DNA of 64,000 bases from Inquilinus sp052078665 (GTDB lineage Bacteria; Pseudomonadota; Alphaproteobacteria; DSM-16000; Inquilinaceae). A program made the position numbers and the translations under genes. This document shows, in pieces, positions 42,515 to 51,828 of the stretch (its first letter is position 1; each line of letters starts with the position of its first letter). The notes under the pieces are model-generated. The model saw only the letters and a list, made by a program, of their open reading frames with translations. It was not told the DNA's origin and made no database searches. The stretch spans positions 1 to 64,000 of the forward strand of contig NZ_JBQJIK010000033.1 in assembly GCF_052078665.1 (NCBI RefSeq). The letters run 5' to 3'.

Positions 42515-43314
42515 CACGCCACCCCGCCGAGATAGGCGTCGACCACGGCCGGGTTGCGCGCGATCTCCTCCGGCGCGCCCTCGGTCAGGTACCGGCCCCC
42601 GGCCATCACCACGACCCGGCCGCACAGCCGCGCCACCATCTCCATATTGTGCTCGATCAGCAGGATCGACCGGCCCTGCCGGTTGAGCTCGAGGATCCGG
42701 TCGATGATCAGCTCCAGCAGCGTCGGGTTGACGCCGGCGGCAGGCTCGTCGAGCAGGATCGCCTGCGGGTCGGCCATCAGCACCCGCGCCAGCTCCAGCA
42801 GCTTGCGCTGGCCGCCGGACAGCACGCGGGCCGGCTCATGCTCCAGATGCGACAGGGTGACGAAGTCGAGCAGCGCCCGCGCCTTCGCCACCGCCGCGCG
42901 CTCCTCGGCGGCGACGCGGCCGGGCCGGACCAGGTTCAGCCAGATCCGCTCGCCTGCCTGCCGCTGGCCGCCGGTCAGCACGTTCTCCAGCACCGTCATC
43001 TCGGCGAAGGGGCGCGGGATCTGGAAGGTGCGGGCGACGCCATGGGCGATGCGCTGCTCCGGCCCCCGGCGCGACAGCTCGCGGCCGGCGACCCGGATCG
43101 TGCCCGCGGTCGGCGCCAAGCTGCCGGCGAGCAGGTTGAACAGCGTGGTCTTGCCGGCGCCGTTCGGGCCGATCAGCCCCAGCAACTCGCCGCGGCGGAG
43201 GACGATCGACATGCCGTCCACCGCGCGCAGCCCGCCGAACTGCTTGACCAGGTCGCGCCCCTCGATCACGGGCGCGCCGGCGGAAGCGTTCGGGGCATGT
43301 GCGGCTGGCTGCAT
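42514..43314 (-). CDS. Branched-chain amino acid type ABC ATPase (LivG)
   Basis: 266 residues from ATG 43314 (GAGGCGG upstream). Walker A GPNGAGKTT, VARTFQIPRPFAEMTVLENV (typical LivG), signature LSGGQRKLLELARVL, Walker B AILLDEPAAGVNP and EHNMEMV. First gene of the minus-strand operon livG-livF-livH-livM-AKR/RidA, divergent from the GntR gene. Confidence 0.9.
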   Translation of the reverse strand: MQPAAHAPNASAGAPVIEGRDLVKQFGGLRAVDGMSIVLRRGELLGLIGPNGAGKTTLFNLLAGSLAPTAGTIRVAGRELSRRGPEQRIAHGVARTFQIPRPFAEMTVLENVLTGGQRQAGERIWLNLVRPGRVAAEERAAVAKARALLDFVTLSHLEHEPARVLSGGQRKLLELARVLMADPQAILLDEPAAGVNPTLLELIIDRILELNRQGRSILLIEHNMEMVARLCGRVVVMAGGRYLTEGAPEEIARNPAVVDAYLGGVA

Positions 43315-43343
43315 CCGCCTCGGACCAAATTTGATCGGTGATG

Positions 43344-43353
43344 TTTGATCAAA
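43344..43353. promoter_or_regulatory. TTTGATCAAA palindrome, candidate GntR operator
   Basis: A perfect 10-bp palindrome with a second TTTGATC half-site at 43330-43336, in the 158-bp divergent gap between livG and the GntR regulator. AT-rich for this genome. No clear -35/-10 pair was fixed. Confidence 0.5.
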
Positions 43354-43472
43354 GTTTACACGCGACAGGTTGGCAAGTAGAAAATTGGGGGCAGCAGCAA
43401 CGGACCACAGCCTGGAGGGCCCATGCCCGATCGGGACGAGCGACACAGGGTGCCTTGCATGGATGCGGCCGC

Positions 43473-44183
43473 ATGAGCCGGCGCCGCACGCTGTCGCCGG
43501 TCGGGCGCGAGACGCTGCACGACCGGGTCTATGCCGAGCTGCGCCGGTCGCTGATCCACGGCATGTTCGACGCCGGCGAGGTGCTGCGCATCGTGGATCT
43601 GGCCGAGACGCTGCAGACCAGCACCATGCCGGTGCGCGAGGCGCTGGGCCGGCTGGTCTCCGAGCAGGCGCTGGAGGCGCTGCCCAACCGCTCGGTGCGG
43701 GTGCCGCTGATCACCCGCGAGCGGTTGGACGACCTGGCCCGCGCCCGCTGCTTGATCGAGGGCCAGGTGACGGCGCTGGCCCTGCCCAACCTGGCCGAGG
43801 AGGACTTCGTCCGGCTGCGAGAGCTCACCGTCGCCTGCGAAGCGGCCTTCCGCAGCGAAGACCCGGACAAGGCGCACCGGACGTCGGAGCTGAACCACGA
43901 TTTCCATTTCGCCATCTACCGCGCCGCCGGGTCGGCCGTGCTGATCCCGATCGTCGAGAGCCTGTGGCTGCAATCCGGCCCCTATGTCCGCGCCGCCGCG
44001 CAGATCCATGACGAGCAGCGGGACATCCCGGCCACCCACTTCCATTGGGAGCTGATCGATGCGCTGGAGCGCGGCGATGCCGGCGGGTCGACCCAGGCGC
44101 TGACCGACGACATCACCCGGTCCTTCCGCCTGATCCGCGGTCGGCTCGACGCCGAGGATGCCGAGGAGAGAGCCTATGGTTGA
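43473..44183 (+). CDS. GntR-family regulator (FCD subfamily) of the liv/AKR genes
   Basis: 236 residues. Winged HTH at about 12-78 (VLRIVDLAETLQTSTMPVRE), then an FCD domain with NHDFHFAIYRAA and HFHWELIDALE as metal-site segments. Divergent from livG and followed by the TIGR04076 gene with an 8-nt overlap, so it likely controls both arms. Confidence 0.87.
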   Translation: MSRRRTLSPVGRETLHDRVYAELRRSLIHGMFDAGEVLRIVDLAETLQTSTMPVREALGRLVSEQALEALPNRSVRVPLITRERLDDLARARCLIEGQVTALALPNLAEEDFVRLRELTVACEAAFRSEDPDKAHRTSELNHDFHFAIYRAAGSAVLIPIVESLWLQSGPYVRAAAQIHDEQRDIPATHFHWELIDALERGDAGGSTQALTDDITRSFRLIRGRLDAEDAEERAYG

Positions 44184-44532
44184 CGCTCACGACGACAGCT
44201 TCGAGCTGTACGACCTGCGGGTCGAGGTGGTGGCGCCCGAGGGCGGGCCGATCTATTGCGGCGCCAAGGTCGGCGATCATTTCGAGCTGCGCGGCGAGAT
44301 GTTGCACCTGCCGCTGGGCCAGGGCTTCTCGATCTACTCGCTGGCGGCGCTGCTGCCGCTGCTGCCGGCCAAGCAGCGCCCGACCCATGCCAATGACTGG
44401 ATGACGACGGACGCCGAGGTCGCCTGCCCCGACCCGAACTGCTCGTCGCGCTTCCGCATCACCCGGACCGGCCGGCGCCGGTTCAGCCATGCCGCGACCA
44501 CGGCGGTGCCCCTGCCGCTCCAGGACGAGTGA
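44176..44532 (+). CDS. TIGR04076 family protein
   Basis: 118 residues. Matches the family pattern: YDLRVEVVAPEG, YCGAKVGDHFELRGEMLHLP, then LAALLPLLPAKQR and the cysteine segment VACPDPNCSSRFRI. ATG at 44176 has GGAG 8-11 nt upstream and overlaps the GntR stop. The family has no known reaction; the conserved cysteines may bind metal. Its neighbours are two aldo/keto reductases, and I infer that it takes part in the same pathway. Confidence 0.8.
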   Translation: MVDAHDDSFELYDLRVEVVAPEGGPIYCGAKVGDHFELRGEMLHLPLGQGFSIYSLAALLPLLPAKQRPTHANDWMTTDAEVACPDPNCSSRFRITRTGRRRFSHAATTAVPLPLQDE

Positions 44533-44539
44533 GGCGACC

Positions 44540-45589
44540 ATGCAGAGACTCCCGCTGGCCCCGGACTATGAGATCTCGCGCGTGATCCGCGGCGGCTGGC
44601 AGCTGTCGAGCGGCCACGGCGCGGTCCGCAGCGACGACCCGGTGGCCGACTTGGTGGCCTTCGCCGATGCCGGCATCACCACCTTCGACTGCGCCGACAT
44701 CTACACCGGTGTCGAGGAGATGATCGGCCGCTTCCGGCAACAGTATCGCGACCTGCGCGGGGCGGAGGCGCTGAGCCGGATCAAGGTGCACACCAAATTC
44801 GTGCCCGACCTCGACGTGCTGCCACGCATCCGCAAGGCCGATGTCGAGGCCGTGATCGACCAGTCGCTGCGGCGCCTGGGGCTGGAGCGGCTGGACCTCG
44901 TGCAGTTCCACTGGTGGGACTATGCGGCGCCGCGCTGGCGCGAGGCGGCGCTGTGGCTCGACGACCTGCGCCGTGCCGGCAAGATCCACAAGATCGGCGG
45001 CACCAATTTCGACACCGACCACATGCTGGAGATCGTGCAGGCCGGCGTGAAGCTGGCCACCATGCAGGTGCAGTACTCGCTGCTCGACCGCCGGCCGGAG
45101 GGGCGGATGGCCCGCGCCGCGGCCGAGAACGGCGTCTCCTTCCTGTGCTACGGCACCGTCGCCGGCGGCTTCCTCGGCGACCGCTGGCTCGGCGTGACGG
45201 AGCCGGCGGACGCACTGGAGAACCGGTCGCTGGTCAAATACAAGCTGATCATCGACGATTTCGGCGGCTGGGACCCGTTCCAGGCCCTGCTGCAGGCGCT
45301 GCGCCGGGTCGCCGACCGGCACGGCACCGACATCGCCACGGCGGCCAGCGCCGCCATGCTCGGCCGGCCGGGCGTGGCGGCGGTGATCGTCGGCGCCCGC
45401 AACCGCGACCACCTGGCCGCGAACCTCGCCATCTCCAGCCTCGCTTTGACCGAGGAAGACCATGCCCTGATCGCCGAGGCGCTGGCAGGGGCGCGGAAGA
45501 TCGAGGGCGACGTCTTCGCGCTGGAGCGCGACCGCCACGGCCGCCACGGCGCGATCATGAAATACAACCTGAACAAGGGAGCCGCCTGA
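44540..45589 (+). CDS. Aldo/keto reductase, paralogue of the RidA-fused enzyme
   Basis: 349 residues. Tetrad Asp50, Tyr55 (FDCADIYTG), Lys86 (VHTKFVP) and His124 (VQFHWWDY). It shares with the fused enzyme at 38430 the FHWW motif, the GT(V/L)(A/C)GGFL segment and a KYK motif before FGGWD/AGGWD. It lies 7 nt after the TIGR04076 gene. It probably reduces or oxidises an aldehyde or keto form of the substrate brought in by the Liv-type importer. Confidence 0.88.
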   Translation: MQRLPLAPDYEISRVIRGGWQLSSGHGAVRSDDPVADLVAFADAGITTFDCADIYTGVEEMIGRFRQQYRDLRGAEALSRIKVHTKFVPDLDVLPRIRKADVEAVIDQSLRRLGLERLDLVQFHWWDYAAPRWREAALWLDDLRRAGKIHKIGGTNFDTDHMLEIVQAGVKLATMQVQYSLLDRRPEGRMARAAAENGVSFLCYGTVAGGFLGDRWLGVTEPADALENRSLVKYKLIIDDFGGWDPFQALLQALRRVADRHGTDIATAASAAMLGRPGVAAVIVGARNRDHLAANLAISSLALTEEDHALIAEALAGARKIEGDVFALERDRHGRHGAIMKYNLNKGAA

Positions 45590-45645
45590 CCTTCGCGAGA
45601 CAACCGGCCGGCGGCAGGTCGCCGGCCCAACAGACAGGGAGCACA

Positions 45646-46905
45646 ATGATGAAGAAGATCCTTCTGACCACCGCCCTGGCGGCGATCCTCGGCGCGCCGG
45701 CAACGGCCGCCGCCTGCGACATCACCGTCGGGCTGGTGATGGAGCTGACCGGCCCAGCCGGCGCCTATGGCCAGGCCGGCGCCAAATCCGTCGAGATGGC
45801 GTTCCGCGACATCAACGAGGCCGGCGGCGCCGCCGGCTGCACGCTGGTGACCGACACCCGCGACAGCCAGAGCCAGGGCACCGTCGCCGTCGACCAGGCG
45901 ACGCAGTTGGTCAACATCAAGAAGGTGCCGGTGATCATCGGGGGCATCATCTCCTCGGTGTCGATCCCGATCCTGACCTCGGTGACGGCGCCGGCCGGTG
46001 TGGTGCAGGTGTCGCCCGCCTCCTCCTCGCCGACGCTGACCGCGCTGGGCCGGGACGGCAAGACCAACGGCGTGTTCTTCCGCACCATCACCTCGGACGC
46101 GCTGCAGGGCACGGCGGCGGCGAAATACGCGCTCGACCAGGGCCTCAAGAAGATCGCCGTCATCCACGTCAACAACGATTTCGGCGTCAACATCGTCCGC
46201 GAGTTCTCGGCCGCCTACGCCAAGCTCGGCGGCACCATCACCTCGACCACCCCCTACAACGAGCAGCAGGCGAGCTATTCCGCCGAGGCCAGCGCGGCCA
46301 TGGCGGGCGAGCCGGAGGCGCTGTACCTGGTCAGCACCCCGGTCGACGGCGCCACCATCGCCCGCGCCTGGATCTCGGGCGGCGGCCCGCAGAAGCTGCT
46401 GCTCAATGACGGCATGAATTCGAGCGACTTCATCGACAGCGTCGGCGCGCAGTATCTGAACGACGCCTACGGCACCTCGTCGGGCACCAGCAAGACGGCC
46501 TCGACCGACTATTTCTACGGCGCCTATGAGGCCTTCTCCGGCGGCATCAAGCCGGACGCGCCGGCGGCCGACCGCTCCTACGACGCCGGCGCCATCGTCG
46601 CGCTGGCCATCGCCAAGGCCGGCAAGGCCGATGCCGCGGCGATCAAGGCGGCGATCCCGCAGGTGGTGGCCGAGGGCGGCACGCCGATCCATGCCGGCAA
46701 GGCGGAGTTCGCCAAGGCGCTGCAGCTGATCAAGGACGGCAAGCCGATCAAATACGAAGGCGTGATCGGCCCGGTGACCTTCGACCAGTACGGTGACATC
46801 ACCGGGCCGTTCCGGCTGTGGCGGATCCAGGACGGCAAGGTCACCACGGTCGGCGAGATGAGCGCCGCGGAGGTCGACAAGATTCGGGCCGAGCTGGCGA
46901 AATAA
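45646..46905 (+). CDS. Liv-type ABC substrate-binding protein
   Basis: 419 residues; signal peptide MMKKILLTTALAAILGAPATAA with cleavage near residue 22. The mature part begins CDITVGLVMELTGPAGAYGQ, the type I binding fold of LivK-like proteins, with VIIGGIISSVSIPIL and VSPASSSPTLT in the ligand cleft. It supplies substrate to the LivHMGF proteins encoded on the other strand 3 kb away. AGGGAG precedes the ATG by 5-10 nt. Confidence 0.9.
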   Translation: MMKKILLTTALAAILGAPATAAACDITVGLVMELTGPAGAYGQAGAKSVEMAFRDINEAGGAAGCTLVTDTRDSQSQGTVAVDQATQLVNIKKVPVIIGGIISSVSIPILTSVTAPAGVVQVSPASSSPTLTALGRDGKTNGVFFRTITSDALQGTAAAKYALDQGLKKIAVIHVNNDFGVNIVREFSAAYAKLGGTITSTTPYNEQQASYSAEASAAMAGEPEALYLVSTPVDGATIARAWISGGGPQKLLLNDGMNSSDFIDSVGAQYLNDAYGTSSGTSKTASTDYFYGAYEAFSGGIKPDAPAADRSYDAGAIVALAIAKAGKADAAAIKAAIPQVVAEGGTPIHAGKAEFAKALQLIKDGKPIKYEGVIGPVTFDQYGDITGPFRLWRIQDGKVTTVGEMSAAEVDKIRAELAK

Positions 46906-46998
46906 TCCTGTAACCGACGGGTCTGGTCGCGACGAACGTGAGAGCGTGGAGCCGCTTCAGGTTCGCGAGGCGGCCTCGATCGAAAGGGGGAGAGCTTC

Positions 46999-47886
46999 AT
47001 GACCCGTCTTACGGCACAGGACTTCCAGCCCGAGCTGCTTGAGCTCTACGATTTCTACGTCCATGGCAAGATCACCAAGCGCGAGTTCCTCGACCGCGCC
47101 GGCACCTTCGCCGTCGCCGGCCTGGGCGCAGCGGCCATCCTGGCGTCGCTGACCCCGAACTACGCGATGGCGCAGCAGGTCGAGTTCACCGACCCGGACA
47201 TCGTCGCGGAGTACATCACCTACCCATCGCCCAAGGGCAATGGCGAGGTCCGCGCCTATCTGGTCCGCCCGGCCAAGGCCGCCGGCCGGGTGGCGGGCGT
47301 CGTCGTCGTCCATGAGAACCGGGGCCTCAACCCCTATATCGAGGATGTGGCGCGGCGCGCGGCGAAGGCCGGGTTCGTCGCGCTCGCGCCCGACGGGCTG
47401 ACCTCGGTCGGCGGCTATCCCGGCAATGACGACAAGGGGCGCGAGCTGCAGCAGAAGGTCGACCCCGCGAAGCTGATGAACGACTTCTTCGCCGCGGTCG
47501 AGTTCCTGATGCAGAGCGAGCTGACCACCGGCAAGGTCGGCATCACGGGCTTCTGCTACGGCGGCGGTGTCGCCAATGCCACGGCCGTCGCCTATCCCGA
47601 GCTGGCTGCCGCCGTGCCGTTCTACGGGCGGCAGGCGAAGCCGGAGGACGTGGCGCGCATCAAGGCGCCGCTGCTGCTGCACTATGCCGAGACCGACGCC
47701 AACATCAATGCCGGCTGGCCTGCTTATGAGGCGGCGCTGAAGGAGCAGGGCAAAACCTACGAGGCCTACATCTATCCCGGCACCAATCACGGCTTCCACA
47801 ACGACTCGACGCCGCGCTACGACGAGGCGGCGGCCAAGCTGGCCTGGGACCGGACGGTCGCCTGGTTCAAGCAATACCTCGCCTGA
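46999..47886 (+). CDS. Dienelactone hydrolase family protein, exported
   Basis: 295 residues. The alpha/beta hydrolase part (about 70-295) has the Cys nucleophile in GFCYGGG (Cys186), Asp in LLHYAETDAN and His in GTNHGFHND. The N-terminus has KITKREFLDRAGTFAVAG and a hydrophobic stretch ending AMAQQ, a Tat-like signal in which one Arg is Lys; such N-termini are common in this subfamily. ATG at 46999 follows AAAGGGGGAG. Hydrolyses a lactone or ester; substrate unknown. It is separated from the binding protein by 93 bp and may be independent. Confidence 0.87.
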   Translation: MTRLTAQDFQPELLELYDFYVHGKITKREFLDRAGTFAVAGLGAAAILASLTPNYAMAQQVEFTDPDIVAEYITYPSPKGNGEVRAYLVRPAKAAGRVAGVVVVHENRGLNPYIEDVARRAAKAGFVALAPDGLTSVGGYPGNDDKGRELQQKVDPAKLMNDFFAAVEFLMQSELTTGKVGITGFCYGGGVANATAVAYPELAAAVPFYGRQAKPEDVARIKAPLLLHYAETDANINAGWPAYEAALKEQGKTYEAYIYPGTNHGFHNDSTPRYDEAAAKLAWDRTVAWFKQYLA

Positions 47887-47911
47887 GGCTTTGCGACCTC
47901 TGATGCGCCGC

Positions 47912-49171
47912 TCAGCGGCGCGTCAGTTCGATCGCGGCGTCGATCAGCCTCTCGGCCGCGCCGGGCGCAAAGGCGGCCGGCAGGCCGTAGTAGCGGTGCG
48001 CCTCCTCGACCTCATAGCCGCCGTGCCGGTATTCGCCGGCGGGCGAGATGTACCCGGGGCAGCCGTCGGCGAAACCGAACGTCATGGTGCGGTCGGCGAA
48101 CGGATCACCGTCCAGCGCCCGGCGGAGGTCGAGCGCCGTCTGGGCGAAGATCTCGCCCGGCAGGCCGATCAGCCGCGCACCGCCCCAGTCGAACAAAGTG
48201 ACCCGCGCCGGCCATGGGGCCAGCGGCCGGGATGCCACCCGTTCGGCCCAGTCGATCCAGATTCGCAGCAGGGCTGCCCGGGCCGGGTCGGCGGCCTCCC
48301 GGCGCCAGGCATCCGCCAGGACTTCCGGCGCCTCGGTTTCGGTGCGCGCCAGGGGCAGCATCAGCTCGGTACTCGCGGCACGGATGTCGCTGCCGAGCGG
48401 CTGCTCCGGTGCCTGCAGCGCCGATTGCGCGATCCGGGCGCCGATGCGCTCGGCCTCGGCGAAGGTCCGGTCCGCCCGCGGCGCGGTCGAGATCGAGGCA
48501 TGCGCCGGATGGCCGGTGTTGATGTCGCCGGTGCAGCCGGTGAGGAAGATCGCGACCGCACCTGGATGCGCAGCCTCGAGATGCCGGCGGACCGCGCCCG
48601 GATAGTCGGCGGTGAACAGCGTGTTGTCGGCGCCCAGCACCACCGGGTGCAGCGCGTAACACGCCAGCACCGCGATCGCCGCTCCGCCCGGCTCCCGGAT
48701 GCGCAGCACCGGCAGCGCCGGATCGACCGGACCGCCGGCGTGGCGGCGGTTGCGGGCGACGCCCGGATCCGCGCCCATTCCGAAGCTCAGCCGGGCCGGC
48801 CGCCGCGCCGCGCGGGCCTCGGCGACGGCCTGGACGCAGGCGTCTTCGAGCCGTTGCAGCCAGGCCGGGTCCAGCCCCGGACCGAGACGACCGGGCATGG
48901 CGACAGGCCCGCCATGGGTGTGGGTGGCGGCGACGACCAGATGCCCGTCGGGGAGCCCGCCCCGCTCGCGGATCCGGCGGCAGCTGCCCTCGTGCAGGCC
49001 GATCGCATCGGCGACCACGATCGCAGTCTCTCCAACCGCAACGGCGCGGACGGTCAGCGGATCGTTCGTGCCGGTGGCGGGGCTGGTCCGGGCCGCGAAG
49101 CCGGACATCGTCAGCCCGGCCGGCGGCGTCACGTCAATCATCGCCGCCCCGGCCTGCAGGAGCCGGGTCAC
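47912..49171 (-). CDS. Neutral ceramidase-like hydrolase (N-terminal domain type)
   Basis: 419 residues. Resembles the N-terminal zinc domain of neutral/alkaline ceramidases: AAMIDVTPPAGLTMSGF at the start, VVAATHTHGGP with two His, and LACYALHPVVLG and FLTGCTGDIN further on. No signal peptide is seen and the C-terminal Ig-like domain of true ceramidases is missing, so the substrate is more likely an N-acyl amino sugar or amide. GTG start in a GTGA overlap with nagA; last gene of the amino-sugar operon. Confidence 0.8.
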   Translation of the reverse strand: MTRLLQAGAAMIDVTPPAGLTMSGFAARTSPATGTNDPLTVRAVAVGETAIVVADAIGLHEGSCRRIRERGGLPDGHLVVAATHTHGGPVAMPGRLGPGLDPAWLQRLEDACVQAVAEARAARRPARLSFGMGADPGVARNRRHAGGPVDPALPVLRIREPGGAAIAVLACYALHPVVLGADNTLFTADYPGAVRRHLEAAHPGAVAIFLTGCTGDINTGHPAHASISTAPRADRTFAEAERIGARIAQSALQAPEQPLGSDIRAASTELMLPLARTETEAPEVLADAWRREAADPARAALLRIWIDWAERVASRPLAPWPARVTLFDWGGARLIGLPGEIFAQTALDLRRALDGDPFADRTMTFGFADGCPGYISPAGEYRHGGYEVEEAHRYYGLPAAFAPGAAERLIDAAIELTRR

Positions 49172-50298
49172 GGCCGCTCCTCGCCCAGGGCCAGGACGGT
49201 GTCGATGGCGAGGTCGCGGTCGCCCGGGGCCCAGTGGAAACGGATCAGGTCGGCCGGCGCGCCGACGGCCAGGACGCCGCGCCCGCCGAAGAAGCGGCCG
49301 GGGTTGACGGTGGCGAGGCGCAGGGCGTCGGTCAGCGGGATCCCCGCCATCTCGATCGCCAGCGCCACATCCTGCTTCAACGGCCGGGCGGCGCCGGCCA
49401 GGAAGGGCGTGCCGGCGAGGCCGAGCCGCCCGTCGGCCGTGAGCTCGACCCTGCCGCCGATCGGCTGGTCGTAGAGGCCGGGCGGCAGGCCGCCCAGCGC
49501 CGCCGCGTCGGAGACCAGTATGGCGCGGTCCAGCCCCTTGGCCCGCAGCATCACCCTGAAGACCTCGGCCGGCAGGTGATGCCCATCGGCGATGAAGCTG
49601 GCGGTCAGCCGGTCCTCGGCCAGCTGCGACCAGATCGGGTTCGGATGGCGCGGCAGCGTCGCGGCGATGCCGTTGCCGAGATGGGTCGACAGCCTCGCCC
49701 CGGCTTCCACCGCCGTCGCGATCTGCGCCAGCGAGGCGTCGGTGTGGCTGATCGCGACATGGACGCCGCGCGCCGCCAGGGCCTGGATATAGTCCGGCGC
49801 GGCGTCATGATGCGGCGACAGGGTGACCAGGCCGACCAGGCCGCCGCAGGCCGCCTGCCAGCGGTCGAATTCGGCGAGGTCCGGCGGCCGCACCTGGTCG
49901 CGCGGATGCGCGCCGCGCGGCCCGTCCTCCGACGAGATGTGCGGCCCTTCGACATGCACTGCCGGGATGGCATGGGCGACCAGCGGGTCGGCCGCCCGGG
50001 CCGCGGCGATGGCGGCCAGCGCCGCGGTGATCGAGGCCTCGGAGGCGGTGATCAGCGTCGGCAGGAAGCTGGTGACACCGCCGTCCCGCAGCACGGACAC
50101 CAGCCGCACCACCGTCTCCGGCACCAGGCCGCCGCCGTTCAGGTCGAGCCCGGCGAAGCCGTTGACCTGCAGGTCGACCAGCCCGGCCGACAGCCAGGCC
50201 GTCTCACCGGCCGGGCCGTCCTCGATCGCGGCGACGCGGCCGTCCGAGACCGTGACCGCGAGGCTGCGGCCGGTGGCCGGGTCGCGGCCGGTGATCAC
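49168..50298 (-). CDS. nagA: N-acetylglucosamine-6-phosphate deacetylase
   Basis: 376 residues. Amidohydrolase with VDLQVNGFAG, metal-ligand Glu in VHVEGPHIS, His in AISHTDAS and THLGNG, DGHHL and the catalytic Asp in LVSDAAAL. THLGNG replaces the usual THLFNA motif, a modest deviation. GTG start overlaps the SIS gene stop. Converts GlcNAc-6-P to GlcN-6-P and acetate, feeding NagB. Confidence 0.88.
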   Translation of the reverse strand: MITGRDPATGRSLAVTVSDGRVAAIEDGPAGETAWLSAGLVDLQVNGFAGLDLNGGGLVPETVVRLVSVLRDGGVTSFLPTLITASEASITAALAAIAAARAADPLVAHAIPAVHVEGPHISSEDGPRGAHPRDQVRPPDLAEFDRWQAACGGLVGLVTLSPHHDAAPDYIQALAARGVHVAISHTDASLAQIATAVEAGARLSTHLGNGIAATLPRHPNPIWSQLAEDRLTASFIADGHHLPAEVFRVMLRAKGLDRAILVSDAAALGGLPPGLYDQPIGGRVELTADGRLGLAGTPFLAGAARPLKQDVALAIEMAGIPLTDALRLATVNPGRFFGGRGVLAVGAPADLIRFHWAPGDRDLAIDTVLALGEERP

Positions 50299-51065
50299 AG
50301 CGACCGGACCCGGCCGCGGAACCGGCCGATGAAGCGGCCATTGGCCTCGTCGCCGCCTGGGGCGTTGCCGCTGCGCCAGACCGGCGGCTCGATGCCGCGC
50401 TCGGCCAGCTTGGCGATGGTGCGGATGACCAGGCAGTTCAGCGCGAAGGCGTTGGCGAAGGTGGACACGGCCGCCACCGGCTCCCCCACCCCCGGGATCC
50501 GCACGACCGCATCGCCGACCGGCACCTTGGTGTCGATGGCGATGTCGGCCAGGTCGTGCAGGTTCTGCCTGGTCGGGTGGCGGGCGGGATGGTCCGGCAC
50601 GGTCTGGTCGGCATGGCCACGCGAACTGACGCCGATGACGAAGGCGCCACGCTGCTTGGCCTCGATCGCCGCGTCGATCAGCGCGGCGTTGATGCCGTAG
50701 GCATTGACCAGGATCAGCAGGTCGTCCGGCCCCAGGCCGCGATCGGCGATCACCACTCGGCCGTAGCCCGGCGTCCGCTCGATCGCCATCGAGCGCAGGG
50801 CGCCGTTCGACAGCAGCGTGCCCTCGTCGAGGATGGCCGAGACATGCATCAGCCCGCCGGCGCGGAAGAAGATCTCCTGCGCCGCCAGGTTGGAATGGCC
50901 GCCCGGCCCGAAGACATGGACCAGCCGGTCGGCCGCGATCTGGTCGGCCAGCCGGGCGGCAGCACGGTCCAGGCTGTCGCGCTCCGCCTCCAGGATCGCG
51001 CGCATCAGGTCCTGTGTGCGATCGAGATAGGCGGCGCAGAGGGCGTCGGCGTCGATGTCAGCCAT
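50295..51065 (-). CDS. SIS-domain sugar-phosphate binding protein
   Basis: 256 residues. The SIS fold is marked by VHVFGPGGHSNLAAQEIFFRAGG near residue 49 (quoted in part) and ILVNAYGINAALIDAAIEAK and VIGVSSRGHAD. Related proteins are sugar isomerases or binders of phosphosugars, some in amino-sugar operons. It overlaps nagB by 8 nt and nagA by 4 nt. It may act as a deaminase/isomerase accessory or as an etherase/lyase of the MurQ kind; the exact reaction is unknown. Confidence 0.82.
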   Translation of the reverse strand: MADIDADALCAAYLDRTQDLMRAILEAERDSLDRAAARLADQIAADRLVHVFGPGGHSNLAAQEIFFRAGGLMHVSAILDEGTLLSNGALRSMAIERTPGYGRVVIADRGLGPDDLLILVNAYGINAALIDAAIEAKQRGAFVIGVSSRGHADQTVPDHPARHPTRQNLHDLADIAIDTKVPVGDAVVRIPGVGEPVAAVSTFANAFALNCLVIRTIAKLAERGIEPPVWRSGNAPGGDEANGRFIGRFRGRVRSL

Positions 51066-51822
51066 GGGGGTCCGACTCCGGGTCCAGGAACAGGGTGACG
51101 GCAGGGTGCCGGCGCAACGCGGTCGCCGGGCAGGCGGCGCCGATCGGGTCGTTCAGCGCACGATAGACCGCCTCGCGCTTGGCCGCGCCCGGCACCACGC
51201 AGACCAGCCGGTCGGCGCGCAGCAGCCGCGGCACCGTCAGGGTGATGGCATGGGTCGGCACGTCGCCGAACCCGGGGAAGCAGCCATCGTCGACCTGCTG
51301 CCGGCGGCAGACCGCGTCGAGTTCGACCACCTTCACATCCAGCGGGTCGGTCAGGTCGGCCACCGGCGGGTCGTTGAAGGCGAGGTGGCCGTTCACGCCG
51401 ATGCCGAGGCAGACGATGTCGATCGGGGCCTGCGCCAGGGCGCGGGCATAGTCCGCGGCGGCCCCGGCCGGATCCGCGCCGGGGTCGATCAGATGGACGG
51501 CGCCGAAGGGCACCCGGTCGAACAGGTTTCGGCGCAGCCACAGGGCGAAGCGCGCCGGCGCGTCCGGCGCCAGACCGATATACTCGTCCATATGGAAGGC
51601 GGTGACGCGGCCCCAGTCGATACCGGGCTCCGCAACCAGGGCGTCGAGCATCTCGGCCTGGCTCGGCGCCGCAGCGAAGATCATGCGGGCTGAGCCGCCG
51701 TCGGCCAAGCGGCGCCGCAGCTTCGCCGCCACGACAGCCGCGGCGGCCCGGCCCATTTCGGCCCGGCTGGGATGGACCTGGACATCGATGCCGCCGATGG
51801 GGGCGGATGCGGACAGGGTCAT
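51058..51822 (-). CDS. nagB: Glucosamine-6-phosphate deaminase
   Basis: 254 residues. NagB fold with FHMDEYIGL (catalytic Asp), IDIVCLGIGVNGHLAFNDPP (the GIGxxGHIAFNEP motif) and VPGAAKREAV with the phosphate-binding Lys-Arg. Converts GlcN-6-P to fructose-6-P and ammonia. Six nt after the epimerase gene. Confidence 0.9.
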   Translation of the reverse strand: MTLSASAPIGGIDVQVHPSRAEMGRAAAAVVAAKLRRRLADGGSARMIFAAAPSQAEMLDALVAEPGIDWGRVTAFHMDEYIGLAPDAPARFALWLRRNLFDRVPFGAVHLIDPGADPAGAAADYARALAQAPIDIVCLGIGVNGHLAFNDPPVADLTDPLDVKVVELDAVCRRQQVDDGCFPGFGDVPTHAITLTVPRLLRADRLVCVVPGAAKREAVYRALNDPIGAACPATALRRHPAVTLFLDPESDPHG

Positions 51823-51828
51823 GTGGAA

